Part shown: piece by piece, positions 51,786-61,469 of the stretch
Layout of the letters: each line of letters opens with the position of its first letter
Position numbering within the stretch: position 1 is the stretch's first letter
Assembly (NCBI RefSeq): GCF_001881565.1
Contig: NZ_MPDJ01000007.1
Span: 62,001-126,000, forward strand
Length of the DNA: 64,000 nt
Direction: 5' to 3'
Source: Eisenbergiella tayi
Lineage (GTDB): Bacteria; Bacillota; Clostridia; Lachnospirales; Lachnospiraceae
Notes under the pieces: model-generated
Database searches by the model: none
Told to the model about the DNA's origin: nothing
What the model saw: the letters and a program-made list of their open reading frames with translations, nothing else
Program-made: the position numbers and the translations under genes

Positions 51786-52134
51786 CCGCGTCAAAACGAA
51801 GGTCATGTTCAACCTGACCAAGCGGCAGCTCGCTTGTTTTTCCATCGCTGCGGCAGTCGGCGTTCCGATCTTCTTTCTGGCGAAGGCACATCTCGACTTG
51901 TCTACGGCGGCAATGCTGATGGTGGTGATCATGCTCCCGTTCATCTTCTTCGCGCTTTACGAGAAGGACGGTCAGCCCGCCGAAAAGTATCTGTACCACA
52001 TCGTACAGTCCATGTTCATCCGGGACAAGGTGCGTCCCTATCGCACAAACAATCTCTACGCTGAAATTCAGCAGAAAATCAAAGAACAGGAGGAATTGCA
52101 GCTTGAACAACAGCACAGCAAAGGCAAAGCCTAA
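51754..52134 (+). CDS. PrgI family conjugation protein
   Basis: The 126-residue protein is in the PrgI family (VKTKVMFNLTKRQLACFSIAAAVGVPIFFL.., two helices near 25-75) and ends in a charged coiled part. PrgI is the VirB3-like partner encoded before VirB4. AAGGAGGAAAC precedes ATG 51754. It overlaps virB4 by 32 bases, supporting co-translation. Confidence 0.88.
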   Translation: MAFVPVPKDLNRVKTKVMFNLTKRQLACFSIAAAVGVPIFFLAKAHLDLSTAAMLMVVIMLPFIFFALYEKDGQPAEKYLYHIVQSMFIRDKVRPYRTNNLYAEIQQKIKEQEELQLEQQHSKGKA

Positions 52135-54535
52135 GATGACCGTCAAAAACGGCGTCGTTTACGGTGATGCCCTTTCCGCTCAGGAAAAGAAGCGGATCGT
52201 CATGCAGAAGAAAAAGGACAGAAAGGCAAAGAAAGTCCGCAAGTCCGCCCAGCAGACCATTCCCTATGTGGAAATGTGCCGCGACGGTATCTGCAAGGTG
52301 AACAGCCGCCTCTACACGAAGTCCATCGCCTTTGAGGACATCAACTACCAGCTTGCGCAGAACGAGGACAAAACTGCCATCTTTGAGAACTGGTGCGACT
52401 TTCTGAACTACTTCGACAGCTCGATCTTCGTCCAGCTCTCCTTCATCAATCAGAAGGCAAGCCTCAATGAGTTCCGCAAGCGCATCAACATTCCGGCACA
52501 GGAGGACGCCTTCAACGACATCCGCTCCGAGTATTCCGGAATGCTGCAAAGCCAGCTCACCAAGGGCAACAACGGACTGGTCAAGAAGAAGTACATCACC
52601 TTCGGCGTTGAGGCGGACTCCCTCCGCACGGCAAAGCCGAAGCTCGAACGCATTGAAACCGACATTCTCAACAACTTCAAAATCCTCGGTGTGAGAACCG
52701 AGCCGCTGTCCGGCTACGAGCGGCTGAAAGTGCTTCATGACGTGTTCAACATGGACACCAATGAGCCATTCCGCTTTTCCTTTGACATGGTAGCCCGGAC
52801 GGGACTCAGCACGAAGGACTTCATCGCGCCCACTTCCTTTGACTTCCGTGAAGGCAAGTGCTTCAAGATGGGCAGAACCATCGGCGCGGTGAGCTTTCTC
52901 CAAATCCTCGCGCCGGAACTCAATGACCGTATGCTTGCCGACTTCCTTGAGATGGACAGCAACATCACGGTCAATTTTCATATCCGGACGATTGACCAGG
53001 CGAAGGCAATCAAGAGCATCAAGATGAAGATCACCGACCTCGACAAGATGAAGATCGAAGAGCAGAAAAAGGCAGTCCGCTCCGGCTACGATATGGACAT
53101 CATCCCGTCCGATCTCGCCACCTTCGGCGGTGAGGCAAAGCGTCTGTTGCAGGATCTCCAGACCCGCAACGAGAGACTGTTCCTTGTGACCATCCTCATC
53201 ATGAACACGGCAACCAATCGCCAGAAGCTCGAAAACGCGGTGTTCCAAACCGCCGCCATTGCCCAAAAGTATAACTGTGCGCTCAAGCGTCTTGACTTCC
53301 AGCAGGAGGAAGGGCTGATGTCCTCTCTGCCTATCGGCGTCAATCAGGTGGAGATTGAGCGCGGACTGACCACTTCCAGCACGGCGGTTTTCGTGCCGTT
53401 CACCACGCAGGAGCTTTTTCAGGGCGGCGAAGCTCTCTACTACGGGCTGAACGCGCTGTCCAACAACATGATCATGGTTGACCGCAAGCAGCTCAAAAAC
53501 CCCAACGGACTGATCTTGGGTACGCCCGGTTCCGGTAAGTCCTTCTCCGCAAAGCGTGAAATGACGAACGCCTTCCTCATCACGGAGGATGACATCATCG
53601 TCTGCGACCCCGAAGCCGAGTATTTTCCCCTCGTGCAGAAGCTCGGTGGTCAGGTCATCCGCATTTCGCCGGTCAGCACGGATTACATCAATCCGCTGGA
53701 CATCAACACGAACTACTCCGAAGAGGAAAACCCGCTGACGCTGAAATCCGACTTCATCCTCTCCATGTGTGAGCTGATTGTCGGCGGCAAGGACGGCTTG
53801 CAGCCGGTTGAGAAGACCATCATTGACCGTAGCGTCCGCATGGTCTATCAGGAGTTTCTTGCAGACCCCAAGCCGGAGAAAATGCCGATCCTCGAAGACC
53901 TCTACAACATTCTGAGAAATCAGAAGGAGCCGGAGGCACAGCGCATTGCAACTGCCCTTGAAATCTATGTTCACGGCTCTCTGAACGTCTTCAATCACAG
54001 AACGAATGTGGATGTCAACAACCGCTTCGTCTGCTATGACATCCGCGAACTCGGCAAGCAGCTCAAAAAGCTCGGTATGCTGATCGTGCAGGATCAGGTG
54101 TGGAACAGAGTTACCATCAACCGCGCCCAGCACAAGGCAACGCGCTACTACATGGACGAGTTCCACCTTTTGCTGAAAGAGGAACAGACCGCCGCGTACA
54201 GCGTGGAAATCTGGAAGCGTTTCAGAAAATGGGGCGGCATCCCGACCGGAATCACGCAGAACGTCAAGGATCTTCTTGCCTCCCGCGAGGTGGAGAACAT
54301 TTTTGAAAACTCGGATTTTGTCTACCTTCTGAATCAGGCATCCGGCGACCGGCAGATTCTCTCGAAGGCGCTGAACATCTCGCCCAGCCAGCAGAACTAC
54401 ATCACCAACTCCAATGCCGGTGAGGGGCTGATCTTCTACGGCTCGACCATCGTTCCCTTCAAGGACGATTTCCCGAAGGACACCCAGCTCTACCGCATCA
54501 TGACCACCAAACCCGAAGAAACCGTACAGAACTGA
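52103..54535 (+). CDS. VirB4-like conjugation ATPase
   Basis: The 810-residue ATPase has an N-terminal TraC/VirB4 region and the motor domain with Walker A LGTPGSGKSFSAKREM (K479), Walker B-like ATRYYMDEFHLLL, and GITQNVKDLL. It powers channel assembly and transport. TTG 52103 has AGGAGGAATTGCAGC upstream. The longest gene in this part of the element and the usual neighbour of prgI. Confidence 0.94.
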   Translation: MNNSTAKAKPKMTVKNGVVYGDALSAQEKKRIVMQKKKDRKAKKVRKSAQQTIPYVEMCRDGICKVNSRLYTKSIAFEDINYQLAQNEDKTAIFENWCDFLNYFDSSIFVQLSFINQKASLNEFRKRINIPAQEDAFNDIRSEYSGMLQSQLTKGNNGLVKKKYITFGVEADSLRTAKPKLERIETDILNNFKILGVRTEPLSGYERLKVLHDVFNMDTNEPFRFSFDMVARTGLSTKDFIAPTSFDFREGKCFKMGRTIGAVSFLQILAPELNDRMLADFLEMDSNITVNFHIRTIDQAKAIKSIKMKITDLDKMKIEEQKKAVRSGYDMDIIPSDLATFGGEAKRLLQDLQTRNERLFLVTILIMNTATNRQKLENAVFQTAAIAQKYNCALKRLDFQQEEGLMSSLPIGVNQVEIERGLTTSSTAVFVPFTTQELFQGGEALYYGLNALSNNMIMVDRKQLKNPNGLILGTPGSGKSFSAKREMTNAFLITEDDIIVCDPEAEYFPLVQKLGGQVIRISPVSTDYINPLDINTNYSEEENPLTLKSDFILSMCELIVGGKDGLQPVEKTIIDRSVRMVYQEFLADPKPEKMPILEDLYNILRNQKEPEAQRIATALEIYVHGSLNVFNHRTNVDVNNRFVCYDIRELGKQLKKLGMLIVQDQVWNRVTINRAQHKATRYYMDEFHLLLKEEQTAAYSVEIWKRFRKWGGIPTGITQNVKDLLASREVENIFENSDFVYLLNQASGDRQILSKALNISPSQQNYITNSNAGEGLIFYGSTIVPFKDDFPKDTQLYRIMTTKPEETVQN

Positions 54536-54552
54536 TAGGAGGATTTTTGAAT

Positions 54553-55146
54553 ATGAACAACAAGATGATTACCATTCCCTACGCGGACGCTATCGAATAC
54601 GGAGAGAATACCTCTGCGCTGTTTAAGGCTCTGTGGGAGCTGACCGATCTGATCCGACTGGAAAGCGATCTCAAGAAGCATCACCGCGCCTACCTCCATG
54701 TGAGGGAGGACATCGACGAAAAGGTCAAGGAGGCGCGTCAGATTATGACCAAGGTATCTGTGGATATGATCGGTTTCTATTTCAAGGTTGATGTTCCCGA
54801 AAGCAGTAACAGCGATGAGAATACTCCTTTCGCTGACGCAGCGGATGATGAAGCCGTATCTATCCCCAAGGACAAGTATGAGCTGATGATCGACGATCTG
54901 CTCACGATGTCCGAAATCATTCAGTGCGTCGCAGTTATGCGCACGCAGGATGTGAAGGCAATCCGCGAGTTCGGCAAGTTCGTCCCTGCTTTCGCTGCCT
55001 TTGAGAAGAACCGCCTGAGCCTCTATCGTGAGGCGGCGAAGGAAGCCGAGGACATCTTCGACCGTTGGGCGGACGAGATTGACGATCTCGACGAGGACTT
55101 CACGGAAGATGAGGATTACGAGCCGGACGAGTATTACTCCGACTGA
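54553..55146 (+). CDS. Acidic helical protein of unknown function
   Basis: The 197-residue protein (ATG 54553, AGGAGG upstream) is mostly helical, with a heavily acidic C-terminus (EIDDLDEDFTEDEDYEPDEYYSD). Residues 20-80 and 105-160 look like coiled helices (KALWELTDLIRLESDLKKHH, DLLTMSEIIQCVAVMRTQDVKAIREF). I do not recognise it. Its stop overlaps the methyltransferase start (TGATG). The acidic tail could mimic DNA or bind a basic partner; speculative. Confidence 0.55.
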   Translation: MNNKMITIPYADAIEYGENTSALFKALWELTDLIRLESDLKKHHRAYLHVREDIDEKVKEARQIMTKVSVDMIGFYFKVDVPESSNSDENTPFADAADDEAVSIPKDKYELMIDDLLTMSEIIQCVAVMRTQDVKAIREFGKFVPAFAAFEKNRLSLYREAAKEAEDIFDRWADEIDDLDEDFTEDEDYEPDEYYSD

Positions 55147-56174
55147 TGCCCATTGAAATGTTGTCGGGTTTTACAGCCAACATTTCAATGGAAACACAAA
55201 TCCAACAGAACAGGAGGTACACCACCATACAACTTGACATCATTCATACCGGCGATTGCCTTGAAATCCTGAAAACCCTGCCTGATGACAGCGTTCATTG
55301 CTGTGTGACATCCCCGCCGTACTACGCGCTCCGCGATTACGGCATGGATGCTCAGATCGGCAGAGAGACAACGCCGAAGGAATATATCTCGCGCCTGACG
55401 GAAGTGTTTACCGAAGTCAGGCGCGTTTTGCGTCCGGATGGAACGCTCTGGCTGAACATCTCGGACACCTACGCCGGGAAAGGCAATCAGGGCGATTTCG
55501 TTGACCAGAAGAACCCCAACGGCAGAAACGGTCAGGCTGTGGCTCTCAACAACAAGGTTGAGGGCTGCAAGCCGAAGGACATGATCGGTATTCCGTGGAT
55601 GCTGGCTTTTGCCCTCCGCGATACCGGCTGGTATCTGCGCAACGACATCATCTGGATGAAGGATAACCCCATGCCGGAGAGCGTCAAAGACCGCTGCGCC
55701 CGCTGCTACGAGCATATTTTCCTGTTCTCCAAGTCGAAGAAGTATTTCTTTGACTACAAGGCGATCTCCGAGCCGATTGCCCCCGCAACGGCAGAACGCC
55801 TCAAGCGCGGCATGAAGGGCGGCAACAAGTACGGCAAGCCTGTTCCCGGTCAGCCTCAGCCGCAGTCCATCAACCGCCCGCGTGAGCATGGTGAGATCAA
55901 GGACGCAGACATCAATCCGCTCCGCAATAAGCGCGATGTCTGGAAGATCAACACCGTTCCCTTCAAGGGCGGTCATTACGCCGCCTACCCTCCGAAGCTG
56001 GTTGAAACCTGTCTTCTCGCCGGTTGTCCCGAAGGCGGCATTGTGCTTGACCCGTTCATGGGAAGCGGCACAACCGGCATGGTTGCCTCACAGATGGGGC
56101 GTCATTTCATCGGCATCGAGCTGAATCCGGCGTACACCGAGCTTGCCTACAAGCGGATCGGAGGTAAAATCTGA
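55146..56174 (+). CDS. Beta-class DNA methyltransferase (N4-cytosine or N6-adenine)
   Basis: The 342-residue enzyme has catalytic motif SPPY (from residue 56, VTSPPYYALRDYG) followed, near the C-terminus, by the SAM-binding motif LDPFMGSGTTG. This order is that of beta-class methyltransferases. No endonuclease is nearby. The TGATG overlap with the previous stop gives the start at 55146. However, a perfect 14-bp hairpin lies just inside the frame, and an AGGAGG (55212-55217) precedes an ATA at 55227 in frame, where homologues would be expected to start. An ATG at 55188 is a further choice. Confidence 0.85.
   Translation: MPIEMLSGFTANISMETQIQQNRRYTTIQLDIIHTGDCLEILKTLPDDSVHCCVTSPPYYALRDYGMDAQIGRETTPKEYISRLTEVFTEVRRVLRPDGTLWLNISDTYAGKGNQGDFVDQKNPNGRNGQAVALNNKVEGCKPKDMIGIPWMLAFALRDTGWYLRNDIIWMKDNPMPESVKDRCARCYEHIFLFSKSKKYFFDYKAISEPIAPATAERLKRGMKGGNKYGKPVPGQPQPQSINRPREHGEIKDADINPLRNKRDVWKINTVPFKGGHYAAYPPKLVETCLLAGCPEGGIVLDPFMGSGTTGMVASQMGRHFIGIELNPAYTELAYKRIGGKI
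55150..55191. repeat. 14-bp hairpin at the methyltransferase start
   Basis: CCATTGAAATGTTG (55150-55163) is repeated inverted as CAACATTTCAATGG (55178-55191), with a 14-base loop. It may regulate translation of the methyltransferase or bind a protein. Confidence 0.65.
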
Positions 56175-58378
56175 TGCCCAAGGAACCGGAACTCAAAGCC
56201 CGCGACAAGGTAGTCGTGCGGATGACGCGGGAGGGCGCGGTCGTGGAAAACCTGACGGCTGGCACCGAACAGCGTGTGTCAAAACGGCTGGAAGATGCAG
56301 AGCTGGTCAAGCCGGTTGAGACAGCCGTGCCTTCCGAAGCTCTTTCTGCGGAGGAACAGAAAAAGGTGCAGATGCGCCGTCAGCAGCGTCAGTTTCAGAC
56401 GGAACACGCCGAAGATAACGACACACAGCCGCCCTCGGAAACGTCCGTCACAGAAGAGAAAAGTGCAGAAAATCCACCCCAGAATGTACCCGAACCGCTG
56501 CCTTCGGAAACGCCGTTTAAGCCTCCAACTTTAGAGCAGCACAGCGTTTCTTCTCATACCGGCACGGTGATTGCCGAAACGGTTGTCACACACAAGCTGC
56601 GCAAGACCTCTGCGGTTGAAGCAGTGGATGCAGATGCCATTCTCTCCCAAGCGGCAGAGACTTCCTCCGCAAAGCCGGTCTCGGACGATGCCGTCTCGAC
56701 CACGAAGCGGATGCAGAAGCTCGAAAGGAAGTCCGAGAAGGCGTATGAGCGTCTGGATGCCGCCCGTGAGAAGCTGCCCACGCACAAGGTTCTCAAGAAA
56801 GAGCGTGTCTTCGATGAAGAGACCGGCAAGGGCAAAACCCGCTTTCATTTTGAGGATGAGCTGAAAAAGCCCAAGGGCAAAGGCAAGCTGCAATTTGAAG
56901 CAGATAAAACCGTCCGTAAGGTCGGTGACACCCTCGCTTCCGGCATTCACGGCAAAATCCATGAGGTCGAGCAGGAAAACTCGGCGGTTGAGGCGGCGCA
57001 TAAAACAGAGATTGCCGCTGAGACCGCTGCGAGGCATTTCCGTCATCATCGGGAAAGCAGCGTCAACAAGCCTTATGAGAAGGTCTCCAAGCTGGAACAC
57101 AAGGCGGACGCTGCTGATGCGAAGCTCCAATATGAGAGAAATCAGCAGGAGCATCCTGAGATGAAGAAGCAGAACATGAACAAGCACTATCAGAAGCAGA
57201 ACATCAAGAAGGAATATGCCGCCGCTCGAAATGCCGGTTCTCAGACTGCCGGGACTGCCACAAAGAATACCGGCAAGAAGCTCGGTGAAAAGGTGTCCGA
57301 CAAGATCAAGGAGTTTTTTGAGAACAACAGGAAGGTCTTCATCTGGATCGGCGTCGGAATTGCCCTTCTCGTTTTGCTCGGTGCCGGAATCAGCTCGTGT
57401 TCGATGCTCACCTCTACCGGCTCGTCGGTTATCGCTTCCTCTTATCTCAGCGAGGATGACGCGATGCTCGGCGCGGAGGCGCAGTATTGCCGGATGGAGC
57501 AAGAGCTGCAACGCTATCTCGACACCTACGAAAGCACTCACAACTACGATGAATACCACTTCGATCTGGACGATATTGAGCATGACCCCTATGTGCTGAT
57601 CTCCATTCTCTCGGCTCTCCATGAGGGCGAGTTCACGCTGGATGAGGTGCAGGGTACGCTCCAAATGCTGTTTGAAAAGCAGTATATCCTCACCGAAGAG
57701 GTTATCGTCGAAACCAGATACCGCACGGAAACCGACACATGGACGGACGCAGACGGCAACACGCACACGGAAACCTATCGCGTCCCGTATGACTACTACA
57801 TCTGCAACGTGAAGCTCGAAAACTTCAATCTCTCCCATGTCCCGGTCTACATCATGTCTCAGGAACAGCTTTCCATGTACGCAACGTATATGTCGGTGCT
57901 GGGCAACCGCGAGGATCTGTTCGGTGACTCTCCCTATGTGGACAAGTACATCACCAATCCTCCCGCCGACTACGATGTCAACCCGGAATACCTGAACGAT
58001 GAGAAGTTTGCAGCGCTGATTACCGAGGCGGAAAAGTATCTCGGCTATCCGTATGTGTGGGGCGGCTCCAATCCCGACACGTCTTTTGACTGCTCCGGCT
58101 TTGTCAGCTATGTTCTCACGAACAGCGGACTTGTGAATACCGGACGGCTGGGCGCACAGGGGCTTTACAACGTCTGTACGCCGGTTTCAAAGGCGAATGC
58201 ACAGCCCGGTGATCTCATCTTTTTCGTTGGGACGTATGACACCCCCGGCGTGTCTCACGTCGGCATTTACGTTGGTGATGGGGTCATGATCCACTGCGGC
58301 GATCCCATTCAGTACACATCCATCAACTCTTCCTACTGGCAGCAGCATTTCTACGCCTTCGGAAGACCCGCCTATTAA
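56174..58378 (+). CDS. CD1108-type NlpC/P60 peptidoglycan hydrolase of the conjugation system
   Basis: The 734-residue protein has a long charged N-terminal part rich in Ala/Lys/Glu (cytoplasmic), a single membrane helix (about 393-415, VFIWIGVGIALLVLLGAGIS) and an extracellular C-terminus. The C-terminal NlpC/P60 domain has the catalytic residues C640 (FDCSGFVSYVL), H695 (SHVGIYVG) and H707 (IHCGDP). It probably opens the cell wall for the transfer channel. This layout matches CD1108 family mobile element proteins. ATG 56174 overlaps the stop of the methyltransferase. Confidence 0.92.
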   Translation: MPKEPELKARDKVVVRMTREGAVVENLTAGTEQRVSKRLEDAELVKPVETAVPSEALSAEEQKKVQMRRQQRQFQTEHAEDNDTQPPSETSVTEEKSAENPPQNVPEPLPSETPFKPPTLEQHSVSSHTGTVIAETVVTHKLRKTSAVEAVDADAILSQAAETSSAKPVSDDAVSTTKRMQKLERKSEKAYERLDAAREKLPTHKVLKKERVFDEETGKGKTRFHFEDELKKPKGKGKLQFEADKTVRKVGDTLASGIHGKIHEVEQENSAVEAAHKTEIAAETAARHFRHHRESSVNKPYEKVSKLEHKADAADAKLQYERNQQEHPEMKKQNMNKHYQKQNIKKEYAAARNAGSQTAGTATKNTGKKLGEKVSDKIKEFFENNRKVFIWIGVGIALLVLLGAGISSCSMLTSTGSSVIASSYLSEDDAMLGAEAQYCRMEQELQRYLDTYESTHNYDEYHFDLDDIEHDPYVLISILSALHEGEFTLDEVQGTLQMLFEKQYILTEEVIVETRYRTETDTWTDADGNTHTETYRVPYDYYICNVKLENFNLSHVPVYIMSQEQLSMYATYMSVLGNREDLFGDSPYVDKYITNPPADYDVNPEYLNDEKFAALITEAEKYLGYPYVWGGSNPDTSFDCSGFVSYVLTNSGLVNTGRLGAQGLYNVCTPVSKANAQPGDLIFFVGTYDTPGVSHVGIYVGDGVMIHCGDPIQYTSINSSYWQQHFYAFGRPAY

Positions 58379-58394
58379 AAGAAAGGAGTTTTTC

Positions 58395-58631
58395 ATGAAT
58401 CCCAAGTATCAGAAAGTCCTCTCAGACATCGAGAAGGCTGAAAAGAAGAAGTCCGAAATCGAAGGTCAGCTCAAGGAGCTGTACGACAAGAAGACAGAGC
58501 TGGAAAACCTTGAAATCATCAATACCGTGCGCTCTATGGTGATGGACAAGGATCAGATCATGGCGTTCCTGTCTTCCATGAAGGGCGGCACCAAGCCCGC
58601 CGGAAATACGGAGGTAATCGACAATGCGTAA
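58395..58631 (+). CDS. DUF4315 family protein
   Basis: The 78-residue protein is a predicted coiled coil (SDIEKAEKKKSEIEGQLKELYDKKTELENLEIINTVRSMVMDK) of the DUF4315 family usually found between the NlpC and DUF4366 genes of Tn1549-like elements. GAAAGGAG precedes ATG 58395. It overlaps the next gene by 8 bases. The role is unknown, likely structural in the channel. Confidence 0.85.
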   Translation: MNPKYQKVLSDIEKAEKKKSEIEGQLKELYDKKTELENLEIINTVRSMVMDKDQIMAFLSSMKGGTKPAGNTEVIDNA

Positions 58632-59403
58632 GAAGTTTCGTTTTCTGACCGTCCTTGCGGTCTGCGTCATGGTTCTGTCCTGCTTCTCGGTGACGGCGTT
58701 TGCCTACGCCGATGATACCGAGCAGAACCTTCCCGTTACGGAGGCAACCCAGCCGGAACAGCAACCTGAGACTACTCCCGCGCCGGAAAAGCCGAAGGGT
58801 GAGCCGATTGACGATGAGGGCAACGCCTACACCCGCGACTTGCTCTATGACAAGGCAACCAACAAGCAGTTCATCACTGTCCAGACGAAGAATGGCAATA
58901 CCTTCTTCATTGTCATCGACTACGATGCGCCGATCAACGAAGACGAGGAACAGTACCAGACGTACTTCCTCAACATGGTCGATGAAAGCGATCTGCTTGC
59001 GCTGCTGGATGATGACACTGCGGCTGCTCTGACCACCTGTAACTGCAAGGAAAAATGCGCTGCCGGTCAAGTCAATACCGACTGCCCGGTCTGCAAGACC
59101 AACATGAGCGAATGCACCGGCACAGCCCCCGTTACACCTGAGCCGGACAAGGATGCGGAAACCGATACTCCCGCCCCTAAACCCGAAAAGAAATCCAACA
59201 TCGGCATGATCCTCGTCATCTTCGTTCTTGCCGGTGCTGCGGGTGCAGCTTATTGCTACATCAAGTTCGTCAAGGGCAGAAAGCCCAAGGATGAAGATAT
59301 GGACTTCTTTGATGATGAAGGCTACGAGGAAGAGCCGTACATCAACGAGGATGATGAGCCGCAGATTGCGGAGGATGCTGAAACGGATGGTGATGAAGAT
59401 TGA
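58624..59403 (+). CDS. DUF4366 (CD1107-type) secreted membrane protein
   Basis: The 259-residue protein has a signal peptide (FLTVLAVCVMVLSCFSVTAFAYA), an extracellular part with conserved cysteines (CNCKEKCAAGQVNTDCPVC), a proline-rich linker, and a C-terminal helix (IGMILVIFVLAGAAGAAYCYI) with an acidic tail. It belongs to the DUF4366/CD1107 family of conjugative elements and probably belongs to the envelope part of the channel. It overlaps topB by 4 bases. Confidence 0.88.
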   Translation: MRKKFRFLTVLAVCVMVLSCFSVTAFAYADDTEQNLPVTEATQPEQQPETTPAPEKPKGEPIDDEGNAYTRDLLYDKATNKQFITVQTKNGNTFFIVIDYDAPINEDEEQYQTYFLNMVDESDLLALLDDDTAAALTTCNCKEKCAAGQVNTDCPVCKTNMSECTGTAPVTPEPDKDAETDTPAPKPEKKSNIGMILVIFVLAGAAGAAYCYIKFVKGRKPKDEDMDFFDDEGYEEEPYINEDDEPQIAEDAETDGDED

Positions 59404-61469
59404 TCTTAGTCATTGCTGAAAAACCCAGCGTCGCCCAGTCCATCGCAAAGGTGTTGGGCGCGACGTCCCGCAAGGACGGCTACATGGAGGGCGGCAACTA
59501 CATCGTTTCGTGGTGCTTCGGTCATTTGGTGGAGCTGGCAGACGCCAGCTCCTACGATGAGCGGTATGCCAAGTGGCGGTATGACGATCTGCCCATTGTT
59601 CCGGAAAACTGGATGTTCGAGGTCACAAAGGACAAAGCACAGCAGTTCAAGGTGCTGTCCGCTCTTATGAAGGACAAGCGCGTCACCGAGCTGGTCTGCG
59701 CAACCGATGCAGGACGCGAGGGTGAGTTGATCTTCCGGCTGGTCTACAACAAAGCCGGATGCACCAAGCCCTTCAAGCGTCTGTGGATCAGCTCGTTGGA
59801 GGACTCCGCCATCCGCGAAGGCTTCAACCATCTCCGGGACGGCAAGGAATATGACCGTCTCTATGAAGCGGCACTCAGCCGCTCGAAGGCAGACTGGATT
59901 GTCGGCATCAACGGCACCCGCCTTTTCACCACGCTCTATCATAAGAAGCTGGTGGTCGGGCGCGTCCAGACGCCGACCCTTGCAATGCTGGTGGAGCGTG
60001 ACGGGAAAATCTCAACCTTCCAGAAGGAGAAGTATTTCAACGTCCACGTCGGCAAGGGCGATCTGACCGCCGATCTGGAAAAGGTCAAAACCGAAGAGGA
60101 AGCAAAAAGAATTGCGGCGGCTTGCGAGAAAAAGCAAGCCGTCGTTTCTTCTCTCAAGCGGGAGACGAAAACCGTCAATCCTCCGAAGCTCTATGATCTG
60201 ACCACCTTGCAGCGCGAGGCAAACCGCTACTACGGCTTCACCGCCCAGCAGACGCTCGATCTCGTACAAACACTCTACGAAAAGAAGCTCCTGACCTATC
60301 CGCGCACGGACAGCCAGTTTATTACGGATGATATGGAGGACACCGCCCGTCAGGTCATTTCTATTGTCTGCCGCAAGCTTCCGCTTTTCTCCGGCGTTTC
60401 GGTTACTCCGGACATTGCCCGCGTAACCGACAACAGCAAGGTCACAGATCACCATGCCATTCTCCCGACCGTCCAGCTCGAAAAGCAGGATGTTTCCGCG
60501 CTTCCTCAGTCGGAGCAGAAAATCCTCAATCTTGTTGGGATGCGCCTTCTGTGTGCGACCGGCGAGAAGCACACCTACGCAGAAACGCAGATCACGCTCT
60601 CCTGCGAGGGCTATGCGTTCAAAGCCAAGGGCAAAACCGTCGTTCAAAACGGATGGAAAGCCATCGAAGAGCTGTTCAAGTCCTCCCTCAAGACGAAGGA
60701 AAAGGACGATCCCATGAAGTCCCTGCCCGAAGTCCATGAGGGCGATGTTCTGGATGGTGTGTCCGCCAGCGTCACCGAACACTTCACGACGCCCCCAAAG
60801 CAGTACACGGAAGACACGCTCCTGTCTGCAATGGAGACTGCCGGAAACGATCAGTTTGACGATGACACCGAGAAGAAAGGTCTCGGAACACCCGCGACCC
60901 GCGCCGGTATCATTGAAAAGCTGGTGAAATCCGGCTTTGCAGAGCGCAAAGGCAAATCCCTCATTCCCACAAAGGACGGCTGCAACCTCGTCTGCGTCCT
61001 GCCGGAACAGATCACGTCTCCCGCAATGACGGCGGAATGGGAAAACACGCTCATGGAGATTGAACGCGGCAAGGCAGATGCGGACGCCTTCCTCAGCGGC
61101 ATTGTCCGGATGACCGGCGATCTTGTAAAAGCCTATCCGTTTCTCTCCGATGCCGAAGCCCAACGTTTCGGCACGGGCAAGGAGGAAATCGGCAAGTGTC
61201 CCCGCTGCGGCTCTCTGGTCTATGTGGGCAAGGGCAACTTCTACTGCTCGAACAAGGACTGCTCCTTCTGCCTGTGGGAAGACAACAAGTTCTTTTCCAG
61301 TAAGAAAAAGAAGCTGACCAAGAGGATTGCAAAGGAGCTGCTGGACAAGGGCTGGTGCCGCGTGACCGGGCTTTACACGCCGAAGAAGCCTCAGCTCTAT
61401 GATGCGGTCATTCGTTTGGATGACAGCGGCGGCAAATACGTCAGCTTCAAAATGGAGTTTGACCGATGA
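59400..61469 (+). CDS. DNA topoisomerase III (TopB-like)
   Basis: The 689-residue type IA topoisomerase has the TOPRIM start (ILVIAEKPSVAQSIAKVLGA), ATDAGREGELIF, SRSKADWIVGINGTR, and the active-site tyrosine region LLTYPRTDSQF. A C-terminal zinc ribbon (CPRCGSLVYVGKGNFYCSNKDCSFCLW) completes it. It resolves single-strand DNA passing structures, likely helping conjugative replication. TTG 59400 start (ATTGATC) overlaps the previous gene. Confidence 0.95.
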   Translation: MILVIAEKPSVAQSIAKVLGATSRKDGYMEGGNYIVSWCFGHLVELADASSYDERYAKWRYDDLPIVPENWMFEVTKDKAQQFKVLSALMKDKRVTELVCATDAGREGELIFRLVYNKAGCTKPFKRLWISSLEDSAIREGFNHLRDGKEYDRLYEAALSRSKADWIVGINGTRLFTTLYHKKLVVGRVQTPTLAMLVERDGKISTFQKEKYFNVHVGKGDLTADLEKVKTEEEAKRIAAACEKKQAVVSSLKRETKTVNPPKLYDLTTLQREANRYYGFTAQQTLDLVQTLYEKKLLTYPRTDSQFITDDMEDTARQVISIVCRKLPLFSGVSVTPDIARVTDNSKVTDHHAILPTVQLEKQDVSALPQSEQKILNLVGMRLLCATGEKHTYAETQITLSCEGYAFKAKGKTVVQNGWKAIEELFKSSLKTKEKDDPMKSLPEVHEGDVLDGVSASVTEHFTTPPKQYTEDTLLSAMETAGNDQFDDDTEKKGLGTPATRAGIIEKLVKSGFAERKGKSLIPTKDGCNLVCVLPEQITSPAMTAEWENTLMEIERGKADADAFLSGIVRMTGDLVKAYPFLSDAEAQRFGTGKEEIGKCPRCGSLVYVGKGNFYCSNKDCSFCLWEDNKFFSSKKKKLTKRIAKELLDKGWCRVTGLYTPKKPQLYDAVIRLDDSGGKYVSFKMEFDR

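Noticed and set aside
52079..54166. 695-codon minus-strand frame
   Set aside because: It lies entirely opposite the VirB4 gene, whose motifs are clear; the long antisense frame reflects the GC-rich codon pattern.
56531..57838. 435-codon minus-strand frame
   Set aside because: It is antisense to the NlpC/P60 gene, leucine-rich by reversal of Glu/Lys codons.
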